This document shows positions 8,210 to 17,931 of a DNA stretch of 51,142 bases, piece after piece. A program made the translations under genes and the position numbers. Below the pieces are notes generated by a model. The model did no database searches and was not told the origin of the DNA. It saw only the letters and a list, made by a program, of their open reading frames with translations. The number at the start of each line of letters is the position of its first letter. Within the stretch, counting starts at the first letter, position 1. Origin of the DNA: Eubacterium sp. UBA3279 (GTDB lineage: Bacteria; Bacillota; Clostridia; Lachnospirales; Lachnospiraceae); the NCBI GenBank assembly GCA_002361775.1, contig DETV01000078.1:1-51142 (forward strand). Direction: 5' to 3'.

Positions 8210-8692
8210 ATGGCAATTCGAAAAATCAGAACAATGGGTGACAGAATTCTTACTAAAAAATGCCGTCCGGTGGAAGAAATGACACCAAAGATCAAAACCT
8301 TGATCGACGATATGCTGGATACCATGTATGATGCGTACGGAGTTGGTCTGGCGGCTCCCCAGGTGGGAATTTTAAAAAGAGTGGTGGTAATCGATGTGGG
8401 AGATCGTCCCTGGGTATTGATCAATCCGGAGATTACAGAAACTTCCGGCGAACAGACAGGAGATGAAGGATGCTTAAGCTTTCCGGGAAAATCAGGAACA
8501 GTTACCCGCCCCAATGTGGTTACGGTGAATGCTTATGATGAAAATATGGAGCCGTTTACCCTCAGAGGAGAAGGACTTCTGGCAAGAGCTATCTGTCATG
8601 AATGTGACCATCTGGATGGGATAATGTATGTGGAGCATGTGGAAGGGGAACTGAGAGACACTGTATATAATGATGATGAGGATGAAGAATAA
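8210..8692 (+). CDS. def: Peptide deformylase
   Basis: Removes the N-formyl group from nascent proteins. It is 160 residues long with the three family motifs: GVGLAAPQVG, EGCLSFPG with metal ligand Cys88, and HECDH (130-134) with two His ligands and the catalytic Glu. The start at 8210 is chosen because the SD AGGAGG (8195-8200) is 9 nt upstream; an earlier in-frame codon at 8180 would lie inside priA. It is followed without any gap by fmt, the enzyme that adds the formyl group. Confidence 0.96.
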   Translation: MAIRKIRTMGDRILTKKCRPVEEMTPKIKTLIDDMLDTMYDAYGVGLAAPQVGILKRVVVIDVGDRPWVLINPEITETSGEQTGDEGCLSFPGKSGTVTRPNVVTVNAYDENMEPFTLRGEGLLARAICHECDHLDGIMYVEHVEGELRDTVYNDDEDEE

Positions 8693-9637
8693 ATGAGAGT
8701 TGTATTTATGGGAACCCCGGATTTTTCCGTGGGTACGTTAAAAGCGCTGGCTGCAGCCGGACATGAGATCGCAGGTGTGGTCAGTCAGCCGGATAAGCCG
8801 AAGGGCAGAGGGAAAAATCTGCAGCCCACACCGGTAAAAGAAGCAGCTATGGAGCTGGGACTTCCGGTATATCAGCCGAAAAAGGTGAGAGATCCGGAGT
8901 TTTTAGAAGTTTTAAAAGAATTAAATCCGGAAGTGATCGTGGTAGTTGCATTTGGACAGTTGATTCCAAAATCTATTCTGGAATTGGCGCCTTACGGATG
9001 TATCAATGTGCATGCGTCTTTGCTTCCGAAATACCGTGGAGCAGCGCCGATTCAATGGGCTGTAATCGATGGGGAACCGGAAACGGGCGTTACGATCATG
9101 CGTATGGATGAAGGTCTGGATACCGGAGATATGATTTCAAAGGTGACAGTTCCTGTCAGTGCAGATGAAACAGGGGGAAGCCTTTTTGACAAACTCAGCG
9201 AAGCGGGAGCAAAGCTGTTGGTGGAAACATTACCTTCCCTGGAAGCGGGAACGGCAGTTTTTGAAAAACAGCCGGAAGAAAGCCCTACAGCATATGCGGG
9301 GATGATAAAAAAAAGTATGGGGGATCTGGACTGGAATCGCCCGGCAGAAGAACTGGAGAGACTGATCCGTGGGTTAAATCCCTGGCCCAGCGCTTATACA
9401 AAGCTGGATGGAAAAACATTGAAAATCTGGAAAGCTCAGGTTCTGGAAGAAAAAGAGGAAGAAGAAAAGCAAATGCCGGGAACCATTCTTTCCACTGATC
9501 AGCAGGAATTTAAAGTGAAAACAGGAAAAGGAATCTTAAAAATAACGGAGCTTCAATTAGAAGGAAAGAAGAGAATGGATACTTCTTCATTTTTGAGAGG
9601 ATATCATCTGGAGGGTGGAAAAGTATTACCATTTTAA
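8693..9637 (+). CDS. fmt: Methionyl-tRNA formyltransferase
   Basis: Formylates initiator Met-tRNA using 10-formyl-THF. It is 314 residues long. The N-terminus is RVVFMGTPDFSVGTL, and the catalytic segment is INVHASLLPKYRGAAPIQWA with the conserved Asn-His pair, followed by a C-terminal OB-like domain. The start codon touches the def stop codon, so the two opposing modification enzymes are translationally coupled. Confidence 0.96.
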   Translation: MRVVFMGTPDFSVGTLKALAAAGHEIAGVVSQPDKPKGRGKNLQPTPVKEAAMELGLPVYQPKKVRDPEFLEVLKELNPEVIVVVAFGQLIPKSILELAPYGCINVHASLLPKYRGAAPIQWAVIDGEPETGVTIMRMDEGLDTGDMISKVTVPVSADETGGSLFDKLSEAGAKLLVETLPSLEAGTAVFEKQPEESPTAYAGMIKKSMGDLDWNRPAEELERLIRGLNPWPSAYTKLDGKTLKIWKAQVLEEKEEEEKQMPGTILSTDQQEFKVKTGKGILKITELQLEGKKRMDTSSFLRGYHLEGGKVLPF

Positions 9638-9655
9638 TCTAAAGGAGTGACGTAT

Positions 9656-10357
9656 ATGTTTTATGGATATAGGATGATGATAGACCCTACGTATGTGTTG
9701 GTGATTTTGGCAGGAATTATTGCTTTGGCAGCATCGGCTTACTGTAATTCCACTATGAGCCGCTACAGCCGCCAGAGAATTTCCACAGGAGTTACCGGAC
9801 AGGAAGCGGCAGAGAGAGTTCTTCACGGAGCGGGCATTTATGATGTGGGAATCCGGCAGATGGGAGGAAGGGGAATTTCCTTTTATCGTTATGATAAGAC
9901 GGTGAATCTGTCGGCGGAATTGTTCCATCAATCAAGTATTACGGCTGTGGCTACGGCGGCGCATGAGTGTGGTCATGCCATGCAGCATGCCACTGGTTAT
10001 GGAGTGAACAGATTAATTAATCTTATCAATCCTGTGATGCAGATCAGTTCCAATCTTGCCATACCCATTTTTATCATCGGTTTGATTTTTTCGTGGGAAC
10101 CCTTACAGTCTCTGGGAATTTTGTTATTTACAGTTGTGGTGATTTTTCAGCTTTTAACTCTTCCTTCAGAATTTAATGCTTCCCGCAGAGCCATGGCTAT
10201 GCTTCAGAATACAGGAATCCTTCAGACGGAAGAAGAAGTACGGGGCGCCAGAAAAGTCCTTATCGCAGCAGGACTGACTTACGTGGCTGCTCTTGCCGGC
10301 GCACTTTTACAGTTACTTCGTCTGATCATATTATCGGGAGGAAGAGACCGTGACTAA
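9656..10357 (+). CDS. Membrane zinc metallopeptidase (YugP family)
   Basis: A 233-residue integral membrane protein of the neutral zinc peptidase family known from B. subtilis YugP. There is an N-terminal membrane helix (about 9-28), the metal site HECGHAMQH near residue 102, then two hydrophobic helices and a C-terminal one. The soluble part between helices holds the catalytic HExxH. Substrate is unknown. The ATG at 9656 sits 8 nt after AAAGGAG; a GTG at 9647 lies inside that SD and is rejected. The gene lies between fmt and rsmB and overlaps rsmB by 8 nt, as in many Clostridia. Confidence 0.88.
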   Translation: MFYGYRMMIDPTYVLVILAGIIALAASAYCNSTMSRYSRQRISTGVTGQEAAERVLHGAGIYDVGIRQMGGRGISFYRYDKTVNLSAELFHQSSITAVATAAHECGHAMQHATGYGVNRLINLINPVMQISSNLAIPIFIIGLIFSWEPLQSLGILLFTVVVIFQLLTLPSEFNASRRAMAMLQNTGILQTEEEVRGARKVLIAAGLTYVAALAGALLQLLRLIILSGGRDRD

Positions 10358-11735
10358 TGGAAATAATACAAGAGAAATTGCTCTGGATATTTTGATGGAG
10401 ATTACCCGGGAAAAGGAATACAGTCATATTGCCATCCGCAATGCGCTGGACAAGATTCAGTATTTTCCCAAACAGGAAAGAGCATTTATTAACCGTCTGG
10501 TGGAAGGAACTGTGGAATACCAGCTTCGCATTGATTATGTGTTGAATCAGTTTTCCAGTGTGAAGGTACAGAAGATGAAGCCGGTAATTCGCAATATCTT
10601 AAGAAGCGGTGTGTATCAGCTTTTATTTATGGACGGAGTGCCGGAATCGGCTGCCTGCAATGAGGCGGTAAAACTGGCACAGAAAAAAGGATTTTACAGT
10701 TTAAAGGGATTTGTAAATGGAGTGATTCGTACAGTGGCAAGAGAAAAGGATCAAATCACTTATCCGGATCGGAGTACCCATCTTTCAGAATATTTATCTG
10801 TATATTATTCCATGCCTTCCTGGCTGGTGGAGCGGTGGTTGGGAGAGTATGGCCCCCAGGTAACGGAAAATATGCTTCAGGATTTCCTGAAAGACAGACC
10901 GACTACGATCCGGTGTCAGCTTCATCGGATGAATCCGGAGCTGACTATTAAAAGCTTACAGGAACAGGGAGTAAAAGTGGAAAAAGCGCCTTATCTTCCC
11001 TATGCCTGGTATTTGTCAGAATATAGTCATCTGGCCGGATTAAAGTCTTTCGTAATGGGAAGATTTGTGGTACAGGATGTAAGTTCCATGCTGGTAGGCG
11101 AAGCGGCTGATGTGAAAAAAGGCGATTATGTGATTGATCTTTGTGCCGCTCCGGGAGGAAAAAGTCTTCATGTGGCAGATAAAATGGAAGGTTTTGGTCA
11201 TGTGGATGCCCGGGATCTGACAGATTATAAGGTGGAACTGATCCAGGAAAATATCAGGAGAACAGATGTGATCAATGTGAGCGCATCAAGAAAAGATGCC
11301 ACTGTTCTTGATAAAGAATCCATAGAAAAAGCAGATGTGGTGCTGGCAGACGTACCTTGTTCCGGATTGGGAGTGATCGGAAAAAAGACAGATATCAAAT
11401 ACCGGACAGATCCGGAAAAAATCCGGGAACTGGTGGTGCTTCAACGACAGATCCTTCACAATGCCGCTTCTTATGTGAAACCGGGAGGAGTACTGATTTA
11501 CAGTACCTGTACGATAACCAGAGAGGAAAATCAGGAAAATATACAGTGGTTTCTGGAAAATTATCCTTATGAACTGGAAAGTCTGGATCCTTATCTTTGT
11601 GAGGAGCTTCATAATGAAGATACAAAGAAAGGCTATCTTCAGCTTTTACCGGGAATTCATAAGACAGACGGATTTTTCCTTGCAAGACTGCGGAAAACAG
11701 AGGGTGAGGAAAGTAAAGAAAAACAGGAGCAATAA
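10350..11735 (+). CDS. rsmB: 16S rRNA (cytosine-C5) methyltransferase RsmB
   Basis: SAM-dependent m5C methyltransferase acting on 16S rRNA C967 (E. coli numbering). It is 461 residues long. An N-terminal NusB-like RNA-binding domain (about 1-140) is followed by a Rossmann methylase. SAM motif DLCAAPGGKSLH is present, and the two catalytic cysteines are in DVPCSGLG and STCT. It overlaps the zinc peptidase before it and shares the last base of its stop with the rlmN start codon. Confidence 0.94.
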   Translation: MTNGNNTREIALDILMEITREKEYSHIAIRNALDKIQYFPKQERAFINRLVEGTVEYQLRIDYVLNQFSSVKVQKMKPVIRNILRSGVYQLLFMDGVPESAACNEAVKLAQKKGFYSLKGFVNGVIRTVAREKDQITYPDRSTHLSEYLSVYYSMPSWLVERWLGEYGPQVTENMLQDFLKDRPTTIRCQLHRMNPELTIKSLQEQGVKVEKAPYLPYAWYLSEYSHLAGLKSFVMGRFVVQDVSSMLVGEAADVKKGDYVIDLCAAPGGKSLHVADKMEGFGHVDARDLTDYKVELIQENIRRTDVINVSASRKDATVLDKESIEKADVVLADVPCSGLGVIGKKTDIKYRTDPEKIRELVVLQRQILHNAASYVKPGGVLIYSTCTITREENQENIQWFLENYPYELESLDPYLCEELHNEDTKKGYLQLLPGIHKTDGFFLARLRKTEGEESKEKQEQ

Positions 11736-12784
11736 TGGAACAATTAGATATAAAATCCCTGTATGAGGATGAGTTAAAAGAAAAAATGATTTCCCTGGGA
11801 GAGAAACCATTTAAGGGGAAACAGTTATACGAATGGCTTCACAAAAAAGCAGTGGGAAGTTATGCACAAATGAGTAATCTTTCCGCAAGTTTAAGAGAAA
11901 AACTACAGGAGCAGGAACCTTTGACGTCTCTGGAGGTGGTGGAAGTACAGACCTCCAAAATAGACGGAACGCAAAAATACCTGTTTCGTCTGAGTGATGG
12001 CCATGTGATCGAAAGTGTATGGATGAAATATAAACATGGCAATTCTGTATGTATTTCCTCTCAGGTGGGATGCAGGATGGGATGTCGGTTTTGTGCTTCC
12101 ACTATCGGCGGTCTGACAAGAAATCTGAAGCCTTCTGAGATGTTGGATCAGATCTATCGGATTCAGGAACTTACAGGAGAAAGAGTTTCCAATGTGGTGG
12201 TGATGGGAACAGGAGAACCTCTGGATAATTACGATAACCTGATACGTTTTATCCGTATTTTGAGTGACGAGAAGGGACAAAATCTCAGCCAGAGAAATAT
12301 CACGGTATCCACCTGTGGAATTGTCCCCAGAATCCGTCAGTTGGCAGAAGAGGGACTGACGATTACACTGGCGCTTTCTCTTCATGCGCCGAATGACGAA
12401 AAAAGGAAGGAACTGATGCCGATTGCCTATAAGTATTCTTTAAGTGAAGTGCTTCCTGCCTGTGCATACTATTTTGAGAAAACAGGACGAAGACTGACAT
12501 TTGAATATAGCCTGGTGGGAGGGAAAAACGACAGTGAGGAGGATGCAAGACAGTTGGCTCACCTGATCGGAGGACTGAATTGTCACGTGAATCTGATTCC
12601 TGTGAACCCTATCAAAGAGCGGGATTTTGTTCAGTCGGGGAAAAAAGTCATAGAGAATTTCAAAAATAAACTTGAAAAATACAAAATTAATGTTACTATT
12701 AGAAGAGAAATGGGCAGGGATATTGATGGTGCCTGTGGACAGCTAAGAAAAAGTTACTTAGATAAGAGGGAGAATTTGTCATGA
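11735..12784 (+). CDS. rlmN: 23S rRNA/tRNA adenine-C2 methyltransferase RlmN
   Basis: Radical-SAM enzyme that methylates C2 of A2503 in 23S rRNA and A37 in some tRNAs. It is 349 residues long. The cluster motif is Cys113, Cys117 and Cys120 in CRMGCRFC, and the second motif VVMGTGEPLDNYDN follows. The C-terminal cysteine that forms the covalent RNA adduct is in DIDGACGQL. The gene overlaps the end of rsmB and the start of the PP2C phosphatase. Confidence 0.96.
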   Translation: MEQLDIKSLYEDELKEKMISLGEKPFKGKQLYEWLHKKAVGSYAQMSNLSASLREKLQEQEPLTSLEVVEVQTSKIDGTQKYLFRLSDGHVIESVWMKYKHGNSVCISSQVGCRMGCRFCASTIGGLTRNLKPSEMLDQIYRIQELTGERVSNVVVMGTGEPLDNYDNLIRFIRILSDEKGQNLSQRNITVSTCGIVPRIRQLAEEGLTITLALSLHAPNDEKRKELMPIAYKYSLSEVLPACAYYFEKTGRRLTFEYSLVGGKNDSEEDARQLAHLIGGLNCHVNLIPVNPIKERDFVQSGKKVIENFKNKLEKYKINVTIRREMGRDIDGACGQLRKSYLDKRENLS

Positions 12785-13527
12785 AAGCATATTCTGTGAC
12801 AGATGTGGGGCAGTGCAGACGAGAGAATCAGGATTATGTGTTTGTATCCCAACAGCCAATAGGAAATCTTCCCAATTTATTTGTGGTCGCAGATGGTATG
12901 GGCGGCCATAATGCAGGAGACTATGCCTCTCGCTGTGCGGTGACTGTGCTGACAGAATCTGTGAAAAAGGATATGAGTTTTAATCCCATTAAGATTATCC
13001 GGCATGCGATTGAGACAGCGAATGAGCAGGTTTTTGAGCAGGCCAGTCAGGATCCGTCCAAAGCAGGTATGGGAACTACCCTGGTGGTAGTAACGATAGT
13101 AGGTCATTACGCCTATGTGGCAAATGTGGGAGACAGCAGAATGTATCTGGCAGATGACCGGGTCATGGTTCAGATCACCAGAGATCACTCCTGGATTGCG
13201 GAGATGGTCCGAAGAGGAGAACTGAGCAGGGAAGATGCAAAAAACCATCCTGATAAGAATATTATTACCCGTGCAGTGGGAGCGGGATCTACTGTGAACA
13301 TTGATTTTTTTGATGTTCAGTTGGAGGAAAATTCCAGGATTCTCATGTGTACAGACGGACTTAGTAATATGGTGGAGGACGAGACGATAGAAAGAATCAT
13401 TTCGTCCCCCCTTGACATAGAGCAGGCTGCCAGACATCTGGTGGAGCTTGCCAACGAAAATGGCGGCAAAGATAATATTTCAGTTATTGCAATTGAACCA
13501 TTTACAAACGAGGTGAAAGAATGTTAA
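12781..13527 (+). CDS. prpC: PP2C-type Ser/Thr phosphatase (Stp/PrpC)
   Basis: Metal-dependent cytoplasmic phosphatase that reverses phosphorylation by the PASTA kinase encoded next. It is 248 residues long. Motifs in order: DVGQCRRENQD, VADGMGGHNAGDYAS (metal aspartate), GMGTTLV, NVGDSRMYL, CTDGLSNMV and GGKDNISVI near the C-terminus. It overlaps rlmN by 4 nt and the kinase by 7 nt, so kinase and phosphatase are made together. Confidence 0.95.
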   Translation: MKAYSVTDVGQCRRENQDYVFVSQQPIGNLPNLFVVADGMGGHNAGDYASRCAVTVLTESVKKDMSFNPIKIIRHAIETANEQVFEQASQDPSKAGMGTTLVVVTIVGHYAYVANVGDSRMYLADDRVMVQITRDHSWIAEMVRRGELSREDAKNHPDKNIITRAVGAGSTVNIDFFDVQLEENSRILMCTDGLSNMVEDETIERIISSPLDIEQAARHLVELANENGGKDNISVIAIEPFTNEVKEC

Positions 13528-15692
13528 AAGAGGGCATGATTGTAGGAGAAAGATACGAGATTATCGGTAGGATCGGAAGCGGCGGAATGGCTGACGTTTA
13601 CAAAGCGAAAGATCATAAGCTGAATCGTCTTGTAGCAGTGAAGGTAATGAAAGCGGAGTTCAGCGAGGATAAAGGATTTATCGCGAAGTTCCGTAAGGAA
13701 GCGCAGGCAGCGGCAGGACTGGCTCATCCCAATGTGGTAAATGTCTATGATGTTGGGGAGGATAATGGCATTTATTATATTGTTATGGAGCTGGTACAGG
13801 GAATCACCCTGAAAGATTACATTACAAGAAAAGGAAAACTGACGGTACGCGAGGCTACCAGTATTGCAATTCAGGTTTCTCTGGGATTAGAGGCTGCTCA
13901 TAAGAGCAATATTATCCACAGAGATGTAAAACCGCAGAATATCATTATTTCCACAGATGGAAAAGTAAAACTTTCTGATTTTGGTATTGCGCGGGCGGCT
14001 TCATCCAACACTATCAGTTCTAATGTTATGGGTTCTGTACATTACAGTTCTCCGGAGCAGGTGCGGGGCGGATACAGTGACGCCAAGAGTGATATTTATT
14101 CTCTGGGTATCACCATGTATGAAATGGTTACCGGCCATGTACCTTTTGACGGCGATACTACAGTGGCGATTGCCATTAAGCATTTGCAGGAAGAGATGGA
14201 ATCTCCGAGAAAATATGTTCAGGATCTGCCATACAGTCTGGAGCAGATTATTTTCAAATGTACTCAAAAGAGTGTGGACAGAAGATATTCCAGTATGTCA
14301 GAGGTGATAGAGGATCTGAAACATTCACTTTTAGATCCCAATGGAAATTTTGTTACTCTTACACCCTTATCCAGCCATGCGCAGACGGTAATGCTTTCTC
14401 AGGATGAATTGAATGATATTCGGGAGGGTCGTTCCGGTTATGCGGTTCCTCAGAGAAATTCCTCTTACGAAGATGAGGAAGAGTATGAAGAAGAGGATGA
14501 GGATACTGATGGATATGATGAGGATGATGACGACGATGAAGAAGATGGTGAGATCAGTTCCAAACTGGAAAAAGCCATGACAATCGGCGGATTTATCATA
14601 GGAGCCATTATTATCTGTATTTTGATTTTCTTTATTGCGAAGGCAGCAGGTTTTATAAAAGTTGGAGACAGCAATAAAGATAATCAGAAGACAGAAGAGC
14701 AGCAGGAAGAAGAAGATCAGGATACAGCGCAAGATGAAAACGGTCAGGTGGCAGTGCCAAAACTGCTTACACAGACAGAAGAGAATGCGTTGGAACTGTT
14801 GGAACAGTTGGGTCTGAAAGGGAATAAAACAGGAGAAAGTTCCTCCTCTGAATATGGAGCAGGAGTGGTTATGTCCCAGGAAATCGCGGAGGGAACCAAG
14901 GTAGATCCCGGTACAGTGATCAATTATACAGTAAGTACCGGTTCTGATGCCCCTACAGTACCGCAGGTGACAGGGATGACTCAGTCACAGGCAGAGGCAG
15001 CAATCAAAGCGTTGGGATTGGAAACTTCTATTCAGCAGCAATATAGCGATACAGTGGCTATTGGAAAAGTGATCAGTGTGAATCCTCAGGAAGGAACTAC
15101 TCTTTCCCCAGGACAGACGGTAACACTGGTAGTCAGCCTGGGAGAAGAAAATAAACAGGTGGCAGTGCCAAATGTATTTAATGTGGATGAAAATACAGCA
15201 AAACAGACTTTGCAGGACAGTGGATTCCAGGTAAATGTGGAATCTACCTCTGAAGCAACAGGAGTAAATGAAGGCTGCGTGGCAAATCAGAGTATTGCAG
15301 CAGGTACGGAAGTTGATCCGGGAAGTACGATCACCATTCAGATCTATCATGCGCCGGCAGCAACACCTACGCCGGAAGTTACCTCTGAACCGGAGACCAG
15401 TGTTTCACCGGAGACGCCTGCAGGGGAATGGAAATGTAATGTGAAGCTGAAAAAACCTGCCAATTACACAGATGGACCGGTTCGTCTGAGACTGATTCAG
15501 AATGTGAATGGACAGAGTGTGGAAACAGTACTTTTGGACGGTACACCGATCACATTCCCGGAAGACGGATATGTTCTGACTGCAGCAGGAGCAGAAGGGG
15601 TGGAGTCAGGAACTATTTATCTGGAAGAACTGGTGGATGGAACATATGTGGAACGGGGACATTATCAGAACGTTCCGTTTAAACAGCAGTGA
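13521..15692 (+). CDS. prkC: PASTA-domain Ser/Thr protein kinase
   Basis: Membrane kinase (723 residues) that senses muropeptides or lipid II through extracellular PASTA repeats and phosphorylates cell wall, division and translation targets. The kinase domain (about 10-275) has GSGGMADVYKA, the ATP lysine in AVKVMK, HRDVKPQN and DFGIA. A very acidic juxtamembrane linker (about 313-347) precedes one transmembrane helix (352-377). Three PASTA domains follow (about 408-475, 477-543, 544-610). After them comes a Pro/Thr/Glu linker and an extra domain of about 90 residues with no PASTA similarity that I do not recognise. It is preceded by its cognate phosphatase and followed by rsgA. Confidence 0.95.
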   Translation: MLKEGMIVGERYEIIGRIGSGGMADVYKAKDHKLNRLVAVKVMKAEFSEDKGFIAKFRKEAQAAAGLAHPNVVNVYDVGEDNGIYYIVMELVQGITLKDYITRKGKLTVREATSIAIQVSLGLEAAHKSNIIHRDVKPQNIIISTDGKVKLSDFGIARAASSNTISSNVMGSVHYSSPEQVRGGYSDAKSDIYSLGITMYEMVTGHVPFDGDTTVAIAIKHLQEEMESPRKYVQDLPYSLEQIIFKCTQKSVDRRYSSMSEVIEDLKHSLLDPNGNFVTLTPLSSHAQTVMLSQDELNDIREGRSGYAVPQRNSSYEDEEEYEEEDEDTDGYDEDDDDDEEDGEISSKLEKAMTIGGFIIGAIIICILIFFIAKAAGFIKVGDSNKDNQKTEEQQEEEDQDTAQDENGQVAVPKLLTQTEENALELLEQLGLKGNKTGESSSSEYGAGVVMSQEIAEGTKVDPGTVINYTVSTGSDAPTVPQVTGMTQSQAEAAIKALGLETSIQQQYSDTVAIGKVISVNPQEGTTLSPGQTVTLVVSLGEENKQVAVPNVFNVDENTAKQTLQDSGFQVNVESTSEATGVNEGCVANQSIAAGTEVDPGSTITIQIYHAPAATPTPEVTSEPETSVSPETPAGEWKCNVKLKKPANYTDGPVRLRLIQNVNGQSVETVLLDGTPITFPEDGYVLTAAGAEGVESGTIYLEELVDGTYVERGHYQNVPFKQQ

Positions 15693-15700
15693 GTGACAGT

Positions 15701-16585
15701 ATGCAGGGAAAGATTATAAAAGGAATTGCCGGATTCTACTACGTGGATGTAGTAGAATCCGGAATTTATGAATGTAAAGCGAAAGGAATTTTCAGAAAAG
15801 AAAAGATGAAACCCCTGGTGGGGGATAATGTGGAGATAGAAGTTCTGGATGAGGAGGAAAAAACAGGAAATCTGATTCGGATCCTGCCCAGAAAAAATCA
15901 ACTGATCCGTCCGGCAGCAGCCAATGTGGATCAGGCCATGGTAATATTTGCAGTCCGACAGCCGGATCCTAATTATGTGCTGCTGGACCGTTTTTTGATT
16001 ACAATGGAACAACAGGATATCCCGGTGATCATCTGTTTTAATAAAAGTGATCTGGCAGAAGAAAAGGAGCTGGAACAGATGTGCCGGATTTATGAAAAAT
16101 GTGGATACCAGATTCTTGTCACCAGCGCTTTTCAGGAGGAAGGAATCAGTCAGGTGAGAAAAATTCTGGAGGGCAGGACTACGGTAGTGGCAGGTCCTTC
16201 CGGAGTGGGAAAATCCTCCCTCACCAATCTTTTGCAGGAAGAAATCAACATGGAGACAGGGGAAATCAGTAAAAAGCTGAAGAGAGGAAAACATACTACC
16301 CGACATTCTCAGTTGATTACCGTGGGAGAGCAGACCTATCTGATGGATACGCCGGGGTTCAGTTCTCTTTTTGTGGAGGGGATTGAAAAAGAAGAACTTC
16401 GTCTGTATTTTCCGGAATTTCGTGAGTACGAAGGTAATTGTCGGTTTCAGGGATGTGTTCATGTCCATGAACCGGGATGTTGTGTGAAAGAAGCAGTGGA
16501 AAAGGGAAAGATTTCTTCCCAGAGATATGAAAATTATGTAAGTTTATATGAAGAACTGAAAGAAAAGGAAAAAAGGAGATATTAA
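15701..16585 (+). CDS. rsgA: Ribosome small subunit biogenesis GTPase RsgA
   Basis: Circularly permuted GTPase acting late in 30S assembly. It is 294 residues long from the chosen start. The OB-fold N-terminus is GKIIKGIAGFYYV. GTPase motifs occur in permuted order: G4 NKSD, then G1 GPSGVGKSS, then G3 DTPGFSS. The zinc site CRFQGCVHVHEPGCCV is near the C-terminus. The ATG at 15701 is preferred to a GTG at 15689 that overlaps the kinase gene, because the family begins just before GKII. SD is weak, which fits re-initiation from prkC. Confidence 0.94.
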   Translation: MQGKIIKGIAGFYYVDVVESGIYECKAKGIFRKEKMKPLVGDNVEIEVLDEEEKTGNLIRILPRKNQLIRPAAANVDQAMVIFAVRQPDPNYVLLDRFLITMEQQDIPVIICFNKSDLAEEKELEQMCRIYEKCGYQILVTSAFQEEGISQVRKILEGRTTVVAGPSGVGKSSLTNLLQEEINMETGEISKKLKRGKHTTRHSQLITVGEQTYLMDTPGFSSLFVEGIEKEELRLYFPEFREYEGNCRFQGCVHVHEPGCCVKEAVEKGKISSQRYENYVSLYEELKEKEKRRY

Positions 16586-16586
16586 C

Positions 16587-17252
16587 ATGAATATTTTGGC
16601 ACCATCTATTTTATCTGCTGATTTTAACTGTCTGGGAGAGGACATCCGTAAAGTAGAAGAAGCAGGAGTAAAATGGCTTCATATTGATGTGATGGATGGC
16701 TCTTTTGTTCCCAGTATTTCTTACGGTATGCCAGTGATCGCATCTATAAGAAAGCATACAGAACTTTTTTTTGACGTACATTTGATGGTGGAAGAACCGG
16801 GAAGATATATTCAGGATTTTAAAAATTGCGGTGCGGATCAGTTAATTGTCCATGCAGAAGCCTGCAAACATCTGGACAGTACTCTGCGATTGATCAAAAA
16901 AGCAGGAATGAGAGCTGGAGTAGCTTTAAATCCCGCAACGCCTCTGTCCGTTCTGGAATACGTACTGCCTCTGGTGGATATGGTGCTGATCATGACAGTA
17001 AATCCGGGATTTGGAGGACAGACATATATTGAAACGTGTACGGAAAAGGTACGAAAACTGAAAAAAATGGTGACGGAAGCCGGCCTGGATGTGGATATTC
17101 AGGTGGATGGTGGAATCAATCGGCAGACACTTCCCACCGTATTGGATGCAGGGGCAAATATCATTGTAGCAGGTTCTTCTGTGTTTGGCGGTAATATTCA
17201 GGAAAACGCCCGGGAACTGATGACAATGATGGGGGAAAGTGGAATAAAATGA
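16587..17252 (+). CDS. rpe: Ribulose-phosphate 3-epimerase
   Basis: Interconverts ribulose 5-phosphate and xylulose 5-phosphate in the pentose phosphate pathway. It is a 221-residue TIM barrel with APSILSADF at the N-terminus, metal-site residues in LHIDVMDGSFVP, VHLMVEEP, MTVNPGFGGQ, and the phosphate-binding DGGIN and VAGSSVFGG. It starts one base after the rsgA stop with a good AAGGAG SD and overlaps thiN by 4 nt. Confidence 0.96.
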   Translation: MNILAPSILSADFNCLGEDIRKVEEAGVKWLHIDVMDGSFVPSISYGMPVIASIRKHTELFFDVHLMVEEPGRYIQDFKNCGADQLIVHAEACKHLDSTLRLIKKAGMRAGVALNPATPLSVLEYVLPLVDMVLIMTVNPGFGGQTYIETCTEKVRKLKKMVTEAGLDVDIQVDGGINRQTLPTVLDAGANIIVAGSSVFGGNIQENARELMTMMGESGIK

Positions 17253-17899
17253 AAACATTGATTTTAACCGGGGGCAATATCGAAGAAGATTTTGCCCTTT
17301 CTTTTATAAAAAAAATAAAACCGGATTATCTTCTGGGAGTTGACCGGGGAATGAAATTTTGTTATAAGCATCAGATTTTTCCTGATTATATCGTAGGAGA
17401 TTTTGACAGTCTTCCAGGGGAGATTCTGGAGTGGTATCGGGAAAACAGCCAGATAACCATTCGGGAGTATAATCCGGTGAAAGATTCCACGGATACCTGT
17501 ATTGCCCTGGATCATGCCCTGGAAGCAGGGAGCAGTGAAATCTGGATTCTGGGAGCGACAGGAAGCAGAATCGATCATGTATTGTGTAATATTCATATAT
17601 TGAAGAGAAGCTGGCAAAAAGGCGTGCCTGCTTATATGGTGGACAGTCACAATCAGATTACTCTTCCGGTAAATAATCCGTTTACGATAGAAAAAGAAAA
17701 GCAATTTGGAACCTATGTGTCATTTTTCCCTCTGGGAGAAGAGGTGGAAGGATTGACTCTGAAAGGTTTTAAATATCCTTTGGACCGCTATCATCTGCGG
17801 AATCTGGAGGGGCTGGGAGTCAGCAATGAGATTACCGGCGAAACAGCAGAAATTTCCTGGGAAAAGGGAGTTTTGGTGATGATCCAGAGCCAGGATTAA
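17249..17899 (+). CDS. thiN: Thiamine diphosphokinase
   Basis: Transfers pyrophosphate from ATP to thiamine to give the cofactor thiamine diphosphate. It is 216 residues long with family motifs DRGMKFCY, VGDFDSLP, KDSTDTCIALDHAL and GATGSRIDHVL, and a C-terminal beta domain. It closes the conserved priA-to-thiN block. The next gene begins 32 nt later without a visible terminator, so the mannosidase genes may be co-transcribed. Confidence 0.93.
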   Translation: MKTLILTGGNIEEDFALSFIKKIKPDYLLGVDRGMKFCYKHQIFPDYIVGDFDSLPGEILEWYRENSQITIREYNPVKDSTDTCIALDHALEAGSSEIWILGATGSRIDHVLCNIHILKRSWQKGVPAYMVDSHNQITLPVNNPFTIEKEKQFGTYVSFFPLGEEVEGLTLKGFKYPLDRYHLRNLEGLGVSNEITGETAEISWEKGVLVMIQSQD

Positions 17900-17931
17900 A
17901 AAGGCAAAATGTGTAAAGAGAGGTAAGAAGT

